Assembly: GCF_029846175.1 (NCBI RefSeq)
Contig: NZ_JARWAC010000030.1
Span: 62,001-126,000 of the forward strand
DNA from: Sphaerisporangium sp. TRM90804
Lineage (GTDB): Bacteria > Actinomycetota > Actinomycetes > Streptosporangiales > Streptosporangiaceae
Reading direction: 5' to 3'
Length of the DNA: 64,000 bases
Shown here: positions 26,720 to 35,125 of the stretch, piece after piece
How positions within the stretch are numbered: position 1 is the stretch's first letter
How the letters are laid out: each line of letters opens with the position of its first letter
Made by a program: the position numbers and the translations under genes
Notes under the pieces: model-generated
Told to the model about the DNA's origin: nothing
What the model saw: only the letters and a program-made list of their open reading frames with translations
The model's database searches: none

Positions 26720-28063
26720 TCAGTGGGCGATGAAGACGTTCTTGGTGTCGGTGAAGGCCGCCAGCGCGTCCGGCCCGAGCTCGCGGCCGAGGCCCGACTG
26801 CTTCACGCCGCCGAACGGCGTCCAGTAGCGCACCGAGGAGTGCGAGTTGACCGACAGGTTGCCCGCCTCGACCGCGCGTGCCATGCGCAGCGCGCGGCCC
26901 ACGTCGCGCGTCCAGATGGAGCCCGACAGGCCGTACTCGGTGTTGTTGGCGATCTCGACGGCCTCCGCCTCGCCGGAGAAGGGCACCACGCCGACCACCG
27001 GGCCGAAGATCTCCTCGGTGAACGCGCGGTCGTCGAGCGACTCGTGGGTCAGCACCGTCGGCGGGAACCAGAAGCCCCTGCCGGACGGGCACGCGCCCTG
27101 GAAGTACGGGACGCCGGTGACGTAGGACGCCACCCGCTCGCGGTGCTCGGCGCTGATCAGCGGGCCCATGTCTGTGCCGGGCGCCAGCGGGTCGCCCACG
27201 GTGACGTCCGCGACGGCCTCGCGCAGCCGGTCGAGGAACTCCTCGTACACGGGGCGCTCGACCAGGATGCGCGAGCGGGCGCAGCAGTCCTGGCCGCTGT
27301 TGTCGAACACCGCCGAGGGGGCGGTGGCCGCCGCCCGTTCGAGGTCGGCGTCGGCGAAGACGATGTTGGCGCTCTTGCCGCCGAGCTCCAGCGTGACCCG
27401 CTTGACCGTCGCGGCCGCGCGGGCGGCGACCAGGCGGCCGACGTCCGTGGACCCGGTGAACACGATCTTCCGCACGGCGGGGTGCTCGACCAGCCGCGCC
27501 CCCGCGACCTCCCCGGCGCCGGGCAGCACCTGGAGCACCCCTTGGGGCAGCCCCGCCTCCAACGCCAGCTCGGCGAGCCGCAGGGCGGTGAGCGGCGTCC
27601 ACTCGGCCGGCTTGACGATGACGGTGTTGCCCGCCGCCAGCGCCGGCGCCGCGCCCCACATCATGACGACCATGGGGAAGTTCCACGGCACGATCACCCC
27701 GACGACGCCGAGCGGCTCGGCGAACGTGAGGTTCACCCCGCCCGGCACCGGGATCTGCCTGCCGTGCTCGCGCTCGGGCGCGCCCGCGTAGTAGTGCAGC
27801 ACGTCGCGGACGTTGCCGGCCTCCCAGGCGGCGTTGCCGGCCGTGTGCCCGGCGTTCGCGGTCTCCAGGGCGGCCAGCTCCTCGCCGTGCCGCTCGACCA
27901 GGTCGGCGAACCGCCGCAGCAGGCGGGCGCGGTCGCCGGGGGCGACCTCGCGCCAGGCGGGGAACGCCCGGCGCGCCCGCTCAACCGCGCGGTCGGTCTC
28001 GGCCACGTCGGCGAGCTCGACGTCGGCGAGCACCTCTTCGGTGGCCGGGTTGATGATCTTCAT
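26720..28063 (-). CDS. Aldehyde dehydrogenase (PuuC-like)
   Basis: 447 residues from the ATG at 28063; a GTG at 28069 that overlaps the upstream stop is an alternative. NAD(P)-dependent ALDH superfamily with PWNFP, FTGSTDVG, general base Glu in LELGGKSANI and the nucleophilic cysteine in NSGQDCCARSR. It should oxidise a gamma-glutamyl-aminoaldehyde or related aldehyde in this operon. It is slightly short compared with the usual 475-500 residues, the shortening lying around residues 320-330 (EHRERVASYVTGVPYFQG). Confidence 0.9.
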   Translation of the reverse strand: MKIINPATEEVLADVELADVAETDRAVERARRAFPAWREVAPGDRARLLRRFADLVERHGEELAALETANAGHTAGNAAWEAGNVRDVLHYYAGAPEREHGRQIPVPGGVNLTFAEPLGVVGVIVPWNFPMVVMMWGAAPALAAGNTVIVKPAEWTPLTALRLAELALEAGLPQGVLQVLPGAGEVAGARLVEHPAVRKIVFTGSTDVGRLVAARAAATVKRVTLELGGKSANIVFADADLERAAATAPSAVFDNSGQDCCARSRILVERPVYEEFLDRLREAVADVTVGDPLAPGTDMGPLISAEHRERVASYVTGVPYFQGACPSGRGFWFPPTVLTHESLDDRAFTEEIFGPVVGVVPFSGEAEAVEIANNTEYGLSGSIWTRDVGRALRMARAVEAGNLSVNSHSSVRYWTPFGGVKQSGLGRELGPDALAAFTDTKNVFIAH

Positions 28064-28065
28064 GC

Positions 28066-29415
28066 TCACATCCGCTCGAATCCGCGCAACAGCTCCCAGT
28101 CGGTGACCGCCGCGTCGAAGGCGGCCAGCTCGACCCGCGCGTTGTTCGCGTAGTGCTCGACGACCTCCTCGCCCAGCGCCGCCTTCGCGAGCTTGGAGCC
28201 CTCCCAGAGGGCGAGCGCGTCGCGAAGCGTGGCCGGCACGGTGCCGGCGCCGGAGGAGTAGGCGTTGCCGGTGTACGGCTCCTCCAGCGGCAGCTCGTTC
28301 TCGATGCCGTGCAGCCCGGCGGCGATCAGCCCGGCGACCGCGAGGTAGGGATTGACGTCGCCGCCCGGCACCCGGTTCTCCACGCGCAGCGAGGGCCCGT
28401 GCCCGACCAGCCGCAGCGAGCACGTGCGGTTGTCCACGCCCCACTTGACCGCCGTCGGGGCGAAGCTGCCGGGGACGTACCGCTTGTAGGAGTTGACGTT
28501 CGGCGCGTAGAGCAGCGTGAACTCCCGCATCGCGGCGAGCTGGCCGGCGATGAAGTGCTCCCCGGTCTTGGACAGGCCGCGCGGCCCGTCGCCGGCCATC
28601 ACCATGCCCTCGCCGTCGGCCGTGCGCAGCGAGATGTGGATGTGGCAGGAGTTGCCCTCGCGGTGGTTCGGCTTGGCCATGAAGGTGATCGCCCTGCCCT
28701 CCTGGGCGGCGATCTCCTTGGCGCCGTTCTTGTAGATCGAGTGGTTGTCGCAGGTGGCGAGAGCCTCGGCGAACCGGAAGGCGATCTCGTGCTGCCCGAG
28801 GTTGCACTCGCCCTTGGCCGACTCGACGTACATGCCGGCCCCCTCCATGCCCAGGCGGATGCGGCGCAGCAGCGGCTCTACCCGGGCGCCGCCGAGCAGC
28901 GAGTAGTCGACGTTGTACTGGTTGGCCGGGGTCAGGTCGCGGTAGCCGCTCGCCCAGGCGCTCTCGTAGCTGGTGTCGTAGAGGACGAACTCCAGCTCGG
29001 TGCCGACGTACGCCGCCCAGCCGCGTTCGGCGAGGCGGGAGATCTGCCCGCGCAGGATCTGGCGCGGCGAGGCCACGACGTCGGAGCCGTCCTCCCACAG
29101 GACGTCCGCCATGACCAGCGCGGCCCCGTCCTGCCAGGGCACCCGCCGCAGCGTCGGCAGATCGGGCTTCATGACGAAGTCGCCGTACCCGCGCTCCCAC
29201 GACGACATGCCGTAACCCTCGACGGTGTTCATGTCGACGTCCACGGCGAGCAGGTAGTTGCACCCCTCGGCGGCGTGGCCGAGCACCTCCTCCAGGAAGT
29301 ACCGGGCGGACAGGCGCTTGCCCTGCAGGCGGCCCTGCATGTCGACGATCGCCAGGATCACCGTGTCGATCCGCCCGGCGGACACGTCTTCGCGCAGTTG
29401 GTCGACGGTGAGCAC
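28066..29415 (-). CDS. Glutamine synthetase-like gamma-glutamyl-amine ligase (GlnA3/GlnA4/PuuA type)
   Basis: 449 residues from the GTG at 29415, preceded by AAGGGAG; upstream in-frame codons include a weaker ATG. GS fold: beta-grasp domain then catalytic domain with GTELEFVLYD, ESAKGECNLGQHEIAFR, HIHISL and the ENRVPGGDVNPYLA stretch. True GlnA signature differences and the operon context point to ATP-dependent gamma-glutamylation of a polyamine, ethanolamine or another monoamine, as known for Streptomyces GlnA3 and GlnA4, rather than ammonia assimilation. It is the first gene of a four-gene operon and is divergent from a FadR-type regulator. Confidence 0.88.
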   Translation of the reverse strand: MLTVDQLREDVSAGRIDTVILAIVDMQGRLQGKRLSARYFLEEVLGHAAEGCNYLLAVDVDMNTVEGYGMSSWERGYGDFVMKPDLPTLRRVPWQDGAALVMADVLWEDGSDVVASPRQILRGQISRLAERGWAAYVGTELEFVLYDTSYESAWASGYRDLTPANQYNVDYSLLGGARVEPLLRRIRLGMEGAGMYVESAKGECNLGQHEIAFRFAEALATCDNHSIYKNGAKEIAAQEGRAITFMAKPNHREGNSCHIHISLRTADGEGMVMAGDGPRGLSKTGEHFIAGQLAAMREFTLLYAPNVNSYKRYVPGSFAPTAVKWGVDNRTCSLRLVGHGPSLRVENRVPGGDVNPYLAVAGLIAAGLHGIENELPLEEPYTGNAYSSGAGTVPATLRDALALWEGSKLAKAALGEEVVEHYANNARVELAAFDAAVTDWELLRGFERM

Positions 29416-29434
29416 GGCGCTCCCTTCGCTAAAA

Positions 29435-29448
29435 GTCTGGAAACAGAC
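29435..29448. promoter_or_regulatory. Inverted repeat GTCTG-GAAA-CAGAC between the synthetase and FadR-type genes
   Basis: Five-base arms around GAAA, 20 bases upstream of the synthetase start, extended on the minus strand as TGGTCTG...CAGACT. GntR/FadR-family operators are often short palindromes of the TGGTnn type, so this is a reasonable target for the divergently encoded regulator. Confidence 0.45.
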
Positions 29449-29556
29449 CATTGGAGGCATGCAAGCACCAGCGCCGGTCCGCCGTCAACGGCCGTGGGCC
29501 CTCCGGCGGCGAAAGGACTAATCTTGCACCATTGAGGCGGGCAGAGGGAGGACACG

Positions 29557-30279
29557 ATGGGCGCGCCGCAGCTCGTCGCGCTCCTGCGCCCCGTGCGGGC
29601 GGGCAACGCCTTCGAGGAGACGGTGGAGCGGCTCCTGCAGGCCATCAAGCTGGGCGTGGTCGCCCCCGGCGCCAAGCTCCCGCCCGAGCGCGAACTGGCC
29701 GCCCAGCTCGGCATCAGCCGGGTCACCCTGCGCGAGGCCATCGGCTCCCTGCGGGACGCCGGGTACCTCGACGTGCGGCGCGGCCGTTACGGCGGGGCGT
29801 TCGTGGTCTACGAACCGCCGCTGCCGCGCCACGGCGACCTGCGCAGGGCCGTCGCCGAGATGGGGCCGGGCGAGCTGGCCGACGCCCTCACCTTCCGCAT
29901 GGCGATCGAGTGCGGCGCCGCCCAGGTGCTGGCCTCCACACCGCTGACCGACGAGCAGAGCGCCCTCCTGCGACGCCGCCTCACCGACGTCAACCAGGCC
30001 GAGCCGGCCGACTACCGGCGCCTGGACACCGCCTTCCACCTGTCGATCGCCGAGCTGACCGGGTCGAGCCTGCTCGCCACCGCGAGCGCCGACGCGCGGC
30101 TGCGGGTCACCGACCTGCTCAACGCCATCCCGGTGCTGGGCCCCAACATCGACCACTCCGCCGCCCAGCACGAGGCGATGGCCGAGGCGATCCTCTCGGG
30201 CGACCCGGAGGCCGCAAGGCGGGCCGTCGTCGAGCACCTGGAGGGCACCGCCGCGCTGCTGCGCGCGTTCCTCGCCTGA
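29557..30279 (+). CDS. FadR-subfamily GntR transcriptional regulator
   Basis: 240 residues, ATG preceded by GGGAGG. The N-terminal winged helix has GAKLPPERELAAQLGISRVTLREAI (shown in two parts: LPPERELAAQLG and ISRVTLREAI). The C-terminal FCD all-helical domain has the metal/ligand pattern D-x-x-F-H (DTAFHLSIAELTGS) and HEAMAEAILSGDPEAARRAV. It is divergent from the gamma-glutamylation operon and is its probable repressor, with an intermediate or amine as effector. Confidence 0.92.
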   Translation: MGAPQLVALLRPVRAGNAFEETVERLLQAIKLGVVAPGAKLPPERELAAQLGISRVTLREAIGSLRDAGYLDVRRGRYGGAFVVYEPPLPRHGDLRRAVAEMGPGELADALTFRMAIECGAAQVLASTPLTDEQSALLRRRLTDVNQAEPADYRRLDTAFHLSIAELTGSSLLATASADARLRVTDLLNAIPVLGPNIDHSAAQHEAMAEAILSGDPEAARRAVVEHLEGTAALLRAFLA

Positions 30280-30319
30280 GCCGTGCACGCCCGGCGCGCC
30301 GTAGCATCGGAAGCGGGGG

Positions 30320-31327
30320 ATGCCTGTGGGTATATGGGTCCAAGAGCGGATCATCGACAGCGGACGCCTGCCGCTGTTCTGTTTCCTGGTCGCGCTGATC
30401 GTGACGTTCCTGTTCACGCGCCTGAACGTGCGCCTGATCCGGGCCAAGGTCGGCTGGTTCAGGAACGTCAACGTCGGCGACGTGCACATTCACCACGTGG
30501 TCTTCGGCGTGGTGCTCATGCTCATGAGCGGGGTCGCCGGGCTGGTGGTCAACGGGATCTCCGCCGACGGGTACGCGCTGAGCGCGGCCGTGTTCGGCGT
30601 CGGCGCCGCCCTGGTGCTCGACGAGTTCGCGCTGCTGCTGCACCTACGGGACGTCTACTGGTCCGAGGAGGGACGCACCTCGGTCGACGCCGTGTTCGTG
30701 GCCATCGCGGTCACGATGCTGCTGCTCATCGGGCTGCGCCCGTTCAGCTGGGAGATCCCCGGCGTGCAAGACAGCGGGTGGTGGGCGCCGCTCCTGCTGA
30801 TCGCGAACCTGCTGCTCGCGGTGATCACCCTGCTGAAGGGCAAGATCTGGACCGGCCTGGCGGGCCTGTTCGCGCCCTTCCTGCTCATCGTCGGCGCCGT
30901 GCGGCTGGCCCGCCCCGGGTCGCCGTGGGCGCACTGGCTCTTCGCGCCCGGCGCGCGGCGCCCGCGACCCGACAAGATGGCCAGGGCCCTGCACCGGGAG
31001 ATCCGCTGGCGCCGCCCGGTGATCCGGGTCAAGATCGCCGTCCAGGAGTTCGTCTCCGGCCGCCACGACCTGCCGTCCGTCTGGAACACCGGCGAGCGCC
31101 TCGCCCAGCGCGCCAAGCGCGTCGCCCGCGCCGAGCCCGACAGGGGCCGCCGGACCCGCAGGAACCGCCGCGCCGACGTCCACGCGGAGCCGGACACCGG
31201 CCGCAGGAGCCGCGCCACGGACGCCCGCCACGAGCCGGCGCTCCAGCCGCCCCAGGAGGCCCGCCATGAGCCGGCGCTCCCCCCTGCCCCGGACGCCACC
31301 GAGGCCCCGCCCGGACGGCCGCGCTGA
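30320..31327 (+). CDS. Conserved integral membrane protein with basic C-terminal tail
   Basis: 335 residues. About six TM segments lie between 15 and 200. The loop NVNVGDVHIHHVVFG contains a conserved His cluster at the start of TM2. After residue 215 the chain is cytoplasmic, Arg-rich and ends in a Pro/Ala-rich tail carrying the short repeat RHEPAL(Q/P)P. Similar proteins are widespread in actinobacteria without assigned function. Start chosen at the ATG after AAGCGGGG. Nearby genes do not indicate its role. Confidence 0.7.
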   Translation: MPVGIWVQERIIDSGRLPLFCFLVALIVTFLFTRLNVRLIRAKVGWFRNVNVGDVHIHHVVFGVVLMLMSGVAGLVVNGISADGYALSAAVFGVGAALVLDEFALLLHLRDVYWSEEGRTSVDAVFVAIAVTMLLLIGLRPFSWEIPGVQDSGWWAPLLLIANLLLAVITLLKGKIWTGLAGLFAPFLLIVGAVRLARPGSPWAHWLFAPGARRPRPDKMARALHREIRWRRPVIRVKIAVQEFVSGRHDLPSVWNTGERLAQRAKRVARAEPDRGRRTRRNRRADVHAEPDTGRRSRATDARHEPALQPPQEARHEPALPPAPDATEAPPGRPR

Positions 31328-31417
31328 CCTGCGTTGATCCCTAATGAAGCATGTTTCGCGTTCTGCGGGGGAGTGTGCGGGAGCGAACCTGATCAGCTCC
31401 TGGAAGGAACGATCGAG

Positions 31418-31612
31418 ATGAGCCTGGTCGACAAACTGAAGTTCCGGATGCTCAAGGCCCGCGCCAAGCAGCGCCTGGGCGCGACCACCGGCAACCGCAC
31501 CATGGCCGCCGAGGCGCGCACCGAGGAGGCCGAGGCCCGGCTGCTGGCGACCAAGGACAAGATCATGGAGACCGCCGACGAGATCCGCCGCGACTACAAG
31601 GTCCGCCGCTGA
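31418..31612 (+). CDS. Small CsbD/YjbJ-like stress protein
   Basis: 64 residues from the ATG at 31418. Highly charged, Lys/Arg/Glu/Ala-rich and predicted helical (DKLKFRMLKARAKQRLGATTG ... ARLLATKDKIMETADEIRRD, given in parts). It resembles CsbD-type general stress proteins but is a weak match. No membrane segment or signal. A terminator follows between it and the convergent transporter gene. Confidence 0.6.
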   Translation: MSLVDKLKFRMLKARAKQRLGATTGNRTMAAEARTEEAEARLLATKDKIMETADEIRRDYKVRR

Positions 31613-31702
31613 GCCCACTTCTGGAGCGGTGGCCCGGTCGCGCGCTCCTAGGGCGGCGGCCGCGTCGCGCACCCCTCGGGCGGCAGCCACGTCGCGGCGG
31701 CT

Positions 31703-31726
31703 CGGCTCCCCGATGACGGGGAGCCG
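31703..31726. terminator. Convergent-gene terminator hairpin
   Basis: CGGCTCCCC (31703-31711) pairs with GGGGAGCCG (31718-31726) across GATGAC, with flanking GGCGG/CCGCC adding stability. It lies between the stops of two converging genes and could serve both. Confidence 0.65.
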
Positions 31727-31774
31727 CCGTCGTACGACCCCCGCCGCCGTGGCCGCCGAGGGCGTACCCCGCGG

Positions 31775-33478
31775 TCACAGGGCGCCGGCGAGGCTGCGTA
31801 CGGCCAGGCCGGTGCCGAGTACGACGACCATGGTGGCGGTTCCCACCGGGGCGAGCCCGGAGACGCGGGCGGCCAGGCCCCGTCGAGTGAGGGCGAGTCG
31901 GTCCAGGCGGGCCGCGAGCTTCACCAGCAGCAGGCCGGTCGCGGTCAGGGTGGCGGCCATGCCGACCCCGTAGGCCGCGACCAGGGCCACGCCGAACCAC
32001 GTACGGCCGAGGGCCGCCGCGCCGAGCAGCACGATCAGCGCCGACGGGCTCGGCACCAGGCCACCGGCCACCCCGAGCCCGACCAGCCCCGCCCGGCCCG
32101 GAGCCCCGTGTCCGTGTCCGTGCCCATGGCCCGCGGTCAGGTGGCCGTGTCCGTTCCCGCGTCCATCTCCCCGCCCGATCCCGTGGCCGTGCCCGTGGAC
32201 CCAGGTCGCGTGGCCGGGCTCATGACTCCCGGTCAGGTGTCCGTGTCCGTGGCCGTGGGCGGCTTCGCCGGGGGGTCGGTGGCGGGTGCGTATGGCCGTC
32301 CACAGGAGGCGGGTTCCCAGTAGGACGATGAGCAGGCCGCTGGCCAGGCCCAGCCAGGCGAGGACCGACTCTCCCGCCACCGTCGAGAACGCGCTGATCA
32401 GCAGGCCCACCGCCAGGACCCCGGCGGTGTGGGTCGCCGTGACGGTGGCGCCCACCACCACCGCGTCACGCGGGCGGCCCCGGCGGCCGGCCAGGTAGGC
32501 GGCCATGACGGTCTTGCCGTGCCCGGGGATGAGCGCGTGCCCGGCGCCGAGCACAACGGCGAGCAGCACCGCCAGCAGGCCGAGCGGCACGGTGAGCGAG
32601 GAGCCTCCGATCAGGCCGGTGAAGGTGCGGTCGACCGCGCCGAGCGCCTCGCCGATCGGCCCGCCGATGCCCAGGGCGGGCAGGGATGGGGCACGCTCGG
32701 CGGTGGCGCCCGCTCCGGCCCCGGCCACGCGCAACGTCGCCGAGCGCTGGTCGAGCGGGTCGGCGAGCAGGTCGTCGGGGTAGGAGCGCAGCTCGCGGCT
32801 CACGCTCCGCTCCGCTATGCCGGACGGCGCCAGCCGCACCCCCTCGCCGATCGCCGTGATCTCGCGCCAGCCGATGCGGTCGGGCAGGAAGCCGTCAGAG
32901 AACACGATGGTGGAGGAGACCGTCGCCGGAGCCGACAGCGCGCACGTCAGGCGGCCGGTGCTGAGCCCGCCCTGCCCGGGGACGCGGTCGAAGGAGGCGG
33001 CGTCCACCCGCCAGGGGACGGGCCTGCCGTCCACGGCGAGCCGCTGCACCCGCGCCAGCGCGCCGCACGTGGCGGCGGCGTACGCGGCCCGTTCCCCGGG
33101 CGAGGCGTCGCCGGACCGGTCGGTGTCGACGCCGGCCTCTCCCTGGAGGGTCGGCAGCTCGGCGTAGTCGACGACCGCCGTGTTGCGGATCTCGCCCGGC
33201 AGCACCCGCAGGCCGTTGTAGTGGTTGACGGTGAAGTTGCCCAGCGGATGGGCCACGACGGCGGGGCCGTGGTTGACGGTCAGGCCGCTCAGCGGGTGGG
33301 CCGGGACGGCGGGGGCGTGGTTGACGGTCAGGCTGCTCAGTGGCTGGGCCGGGACGGCGGGGGCGTGGTTGACGGTCAGGCCGCTCAGCGGGTGGGCCGG
33401 GACGGCGGGGGCGTGGTTGGCGGCGAGGCCGGTCAGGGGGTGGGCCGCCATCAGGGCGGCCAGTGCTAGGGCGATCAT
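31775..33478 (-). CDS. Nickel/cobalt transporter (HoxN/NixA/RcnA-like) with expanded N-terminal repeats
   Basis: 567 residues from an ATG overlapping the TPR gene stop (ATGA). After a short signal-like segment come five copies of a 16-residue block of the type HPLSGLTVNHAPAVPA, the last diverging into HPLGNFTVNHYNGLRV. An extracytoplasmic domain follows (about 95-290). Six or so TM segments then include the metal-site signature GAGHALIPGHGKTVMAAYL, cut here to its core HALIPGHGKT. A long cytoplasmic His/Gly-rich loop (about residues 415-460) is suited to metal binding. Predicted to move Ni2+ or Co2+; direction is uncertain. It is third in an operon with DUF4331 and a TPR protein. Confidence 0.85.
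   Translation of the reverse strand: MIALALAALMAAHPLTGLAANHAPAVPAHPLSGLTVNHAPAVPAQPLSSLTVNHAPAVPAHPLSGLTVNHGPAVVAHPLGNFTVNHYNGLRVLPGEIRNTAVVDYAELPTLQGEAGVDTDRSGDASPGERAAYAAATCGALARVQRLAVDGRPVPWRVDAASFDRVPGQGGLSTGRLTCALSAPATVSSTIVFSDGFLPDRIGWREITAIGEGVRLAPSGIAERSVSRELRSYPDDLLADPLDQRSATLRVAGAGAGATAERAPSLPALGIGGPIGEALGAVDRTFTGLIGGSSLTVPLGLLAVLLAVVLGAGHALIPGHGKTVMAAYLAGRRGRPRDAVVVGATVTATHTAGVLAVGLLISAFSTVAGESVLAWLGLASGLLIVLLGTRLLWTAIRTRHRPPGEAAHGHGHGHLTGSHEPGHATWVHGHGHGIGRGDGRGNGHGHLTAGHGHGHGHGAPGRAGLVGLGVAGGLVPSPSALIVLLGAAALGRTWFGVALVAAYGVGMAATLTATGLLLVKLAARLDRLALTRRGLAARVSGLAPVGTATMVVVLGTGLAVRSLAGAL
33221..33460 (-). repeat. 48-bp tandem repeats (five units) in the transporter gene
   Basis: Units of 48 bases begin near 33221, 33269, 33317, 33365 and 33413, the central ones almost identical on the DNA level (GTGGTTGACGGTCAGGC core). 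Each encodes 16 residues with HP and NH, so the expansion adds two histidines per unit just after the signal segment. The most membrane-proximal copy keeps the ancestral HPLGNFTVNH sequence. Confidence 0.9.
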
Positions 33479-34794
33479 GACATCCTCGCGAGGGCGGGCA
33501 GCGACGGGTCGAAGCGCGGGTTGTACCGTTCGGCGAGGGCCGACGAGCGGGCGGGGTCTCTTCCCAGCGCCTTCTCGATCGCCGCGCGGTGGTGCAGGAA
33601 CAGGGCGTTGCGCCATCCGCTCGCGGTGGCCTCCCGCGCGTGGCCGAGAGCCCGGCGCGACTCGCCCGCCTTGTGCAGGGCCCAGGCCAGGGCGTCCGCC
33701 GCCACCGCGTTCGGGTTGCGCGCGTACTCGGCCTCGGCGTGCCGTACGGCCTCGGCCGGTGAACCGTGGTCGGCCTCGAACTCCGCCCACGTGAGATCGT
33801 CGCGGACGCCGGCGGCGGCCATGAGCGACTTCTGCGCCGCCAGCAGCGACCACTGCGGGCCCGGGTCGCGGCCCAGCTTCACCAGCACCTCGCCGTACTC
33901 CACGACGTACTGGGCGAGCGGCAGCCGGGCCACGACGGCGGCGTAGCCGTCGACGGCCTGGCCGAGGCGGCCGTCGAAGGCGGCGACGCGGGCCTGCCCC
34001 GCGAGGGCGGGGAGGTACCCGGGCGAGGAGGCCAGCGCCTCGGCGTACCGGCGGCCCGCGCCTTGGAGGTCGCCCGAGCGCAGCGCCAGCTCGCCGAGGC
34101 GGTACCGGCAGTGGGCGACGTCGTCGGCGGTGAAGGCGTCGCCGAGCGCCGCCTCCAGCATCCTGACGGCCTCGGCATGGTCGCCGCGCAGCTCGGCGTC
34201 GTAGGAGGCGCGGGTGAAGGACGCGACGCCGGGCCGCAGCTCCACCATGCGCCGGACGGCGTTCCCCGCCCGGCGCAGGTCGCCGAGCTGGGTGTGCGCG
34301 TCGGCGAGCACGCCGTACGCGGCGGCCCCGTGCGGGTTGGCGGACACCGCCAGCCGTGCCAGCCGCACCGCCTCGGCGAACTCGTGACGCCCGGCGGCGA
34401 GCGCGGCCCGGCCGGTGAGGACCGCGGGATCGGCCGGGGCCAGCCTCGCGGCCCGTTCGAGGGCCTCGCCGGCCTTGGCGTAGTAGGAGGGGTCGGCGGT
34501 GATCCTGGCCTGTTCGACGTACGCCGTCCCGAGGGATGCCCAGGCCAGATGGTCTTTCGGCAGCCGCCTCAGCCGCGCCTGCAGGGCCTTGGCCGAGCGA
34601 GACGGGTCCGACGAGAGGCGCCCCTCCCCGTGCGAGACGGCGGAGGCGGGGCCGGAGAGGGAGGCGGCGGGGCGCGGCGCGGGCGGCGTCAGCAGGGTGG
34701 CGCCCGCCGTCACCGCCAGCGCGACGCCCAGGGCGCCCGAGGCGATGACGGCCGCTTTGCGTGCGCTGCCGCGAAGGCGTGCGGGGTCGGACAT
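33475..34794 (-). CDS. Membrane-anchored tetratricopeptide repeat protein
   Basis: 439 residues from the ATG at 34794 with AGGAG seven bases upstream. One TM near residues 13-36 anchors a chain of eight or more TPR units (examples: HLAWASLGTAYVEQAR, AAAYGVLADAHTQLGDLRRA, HCRYRLGELALRSGDLQGAG). It should act as an extracytoplasmic scaffold. It is encoded between the DUF4331 gene and the Ni/Co-type transporter, overlapping the latter, so a joint function is likely. The exact process is unknown. Confidence 0.85.
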   Translation of the reverse strand: MSDPARLRGSARKAAVIASGALGVALAVTAGATLLTPPAPRPAASLSGPASAVSHGEGRLSSDPSRSAKALQARLRRLPKDHLAWASLGTAYVEQARITADPSYYAKAGEALERAARLAPADPAVLTGRAALAAGRHEFAEAVRLARLAVSANPHGAAAYGVLADAHTQLGDLRRAGNAVRRMVELRPGVASFTRASYDAELRGDHAEAVRMLEAALGDAFTADDVAHCRYRLGELALRSGDLQGAGRRYAEALASSPGYLPALAGQARVAAFDGRLGQAVDGYAAVVARLPLAQYVVEYGEVLVKLGRDPGPQWSLLAAQKSLMAAAGVRDDLTWAEFEADHGSPAEAVRHAEAEYARNPNAVAADALAWALHKAGESRRALGHAREATASGWRNALFLHHRAAIEKALGRDPARSSALAERYNPRFDPSLPALARMS

Positions 34795-34844
34795 GGTGCG
34801 TCTCCTGGTGGTTTCCCGGACATCGAGGGGTGGCGCCGGAGCGG

Positions 34845-35125
34845 CGCGGGCGCCGGCTGCCGCCCCTGGCGAGGCGGGGCCCGCCGGTTCTGGTCCATGG
34901 CGGTGGCGTGGGGCGTGGTGCCTGCCCTTGGGAGGGCGGGAGGCGGTGGGGGCCCGCCGGTTCTGGTCGACGGCGGTGGTGCGCTTGGTGCCCGCCCCTG
35001 GGAGGTCGGGCACCGGTGGGGGGCCCGCCAGGTCCGGCTGGCGGCCGTGGTGCGGGGCGCGGCCCCCGCCCTTGGGGGGGCGGGAGCCGGGCCGGGGGCC
35101 GTCAGTTCTGGTTGACGGCGGCGGC
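34845..35125 (-). repeat. Four tandem ~72-bp units repeating the DUF4331 3' end plus terminator
   Basis: Copies of GGTTCTGGT(C/T)GACGGCGGTGG-type sequence begin near 34886, 34959, 35030 (most degenerate) and 35104. The last is the true 3' end of the DUF4331 gene, encoding AAVNQN and the stop. Each unit also contains a hairpin such as CCCGCCC-TTGG-GAGGGCGGG. The intergenic gap is therefore built from duplicated gene ends with duplicated terminator-like hairpins. Confidence 0.75.
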
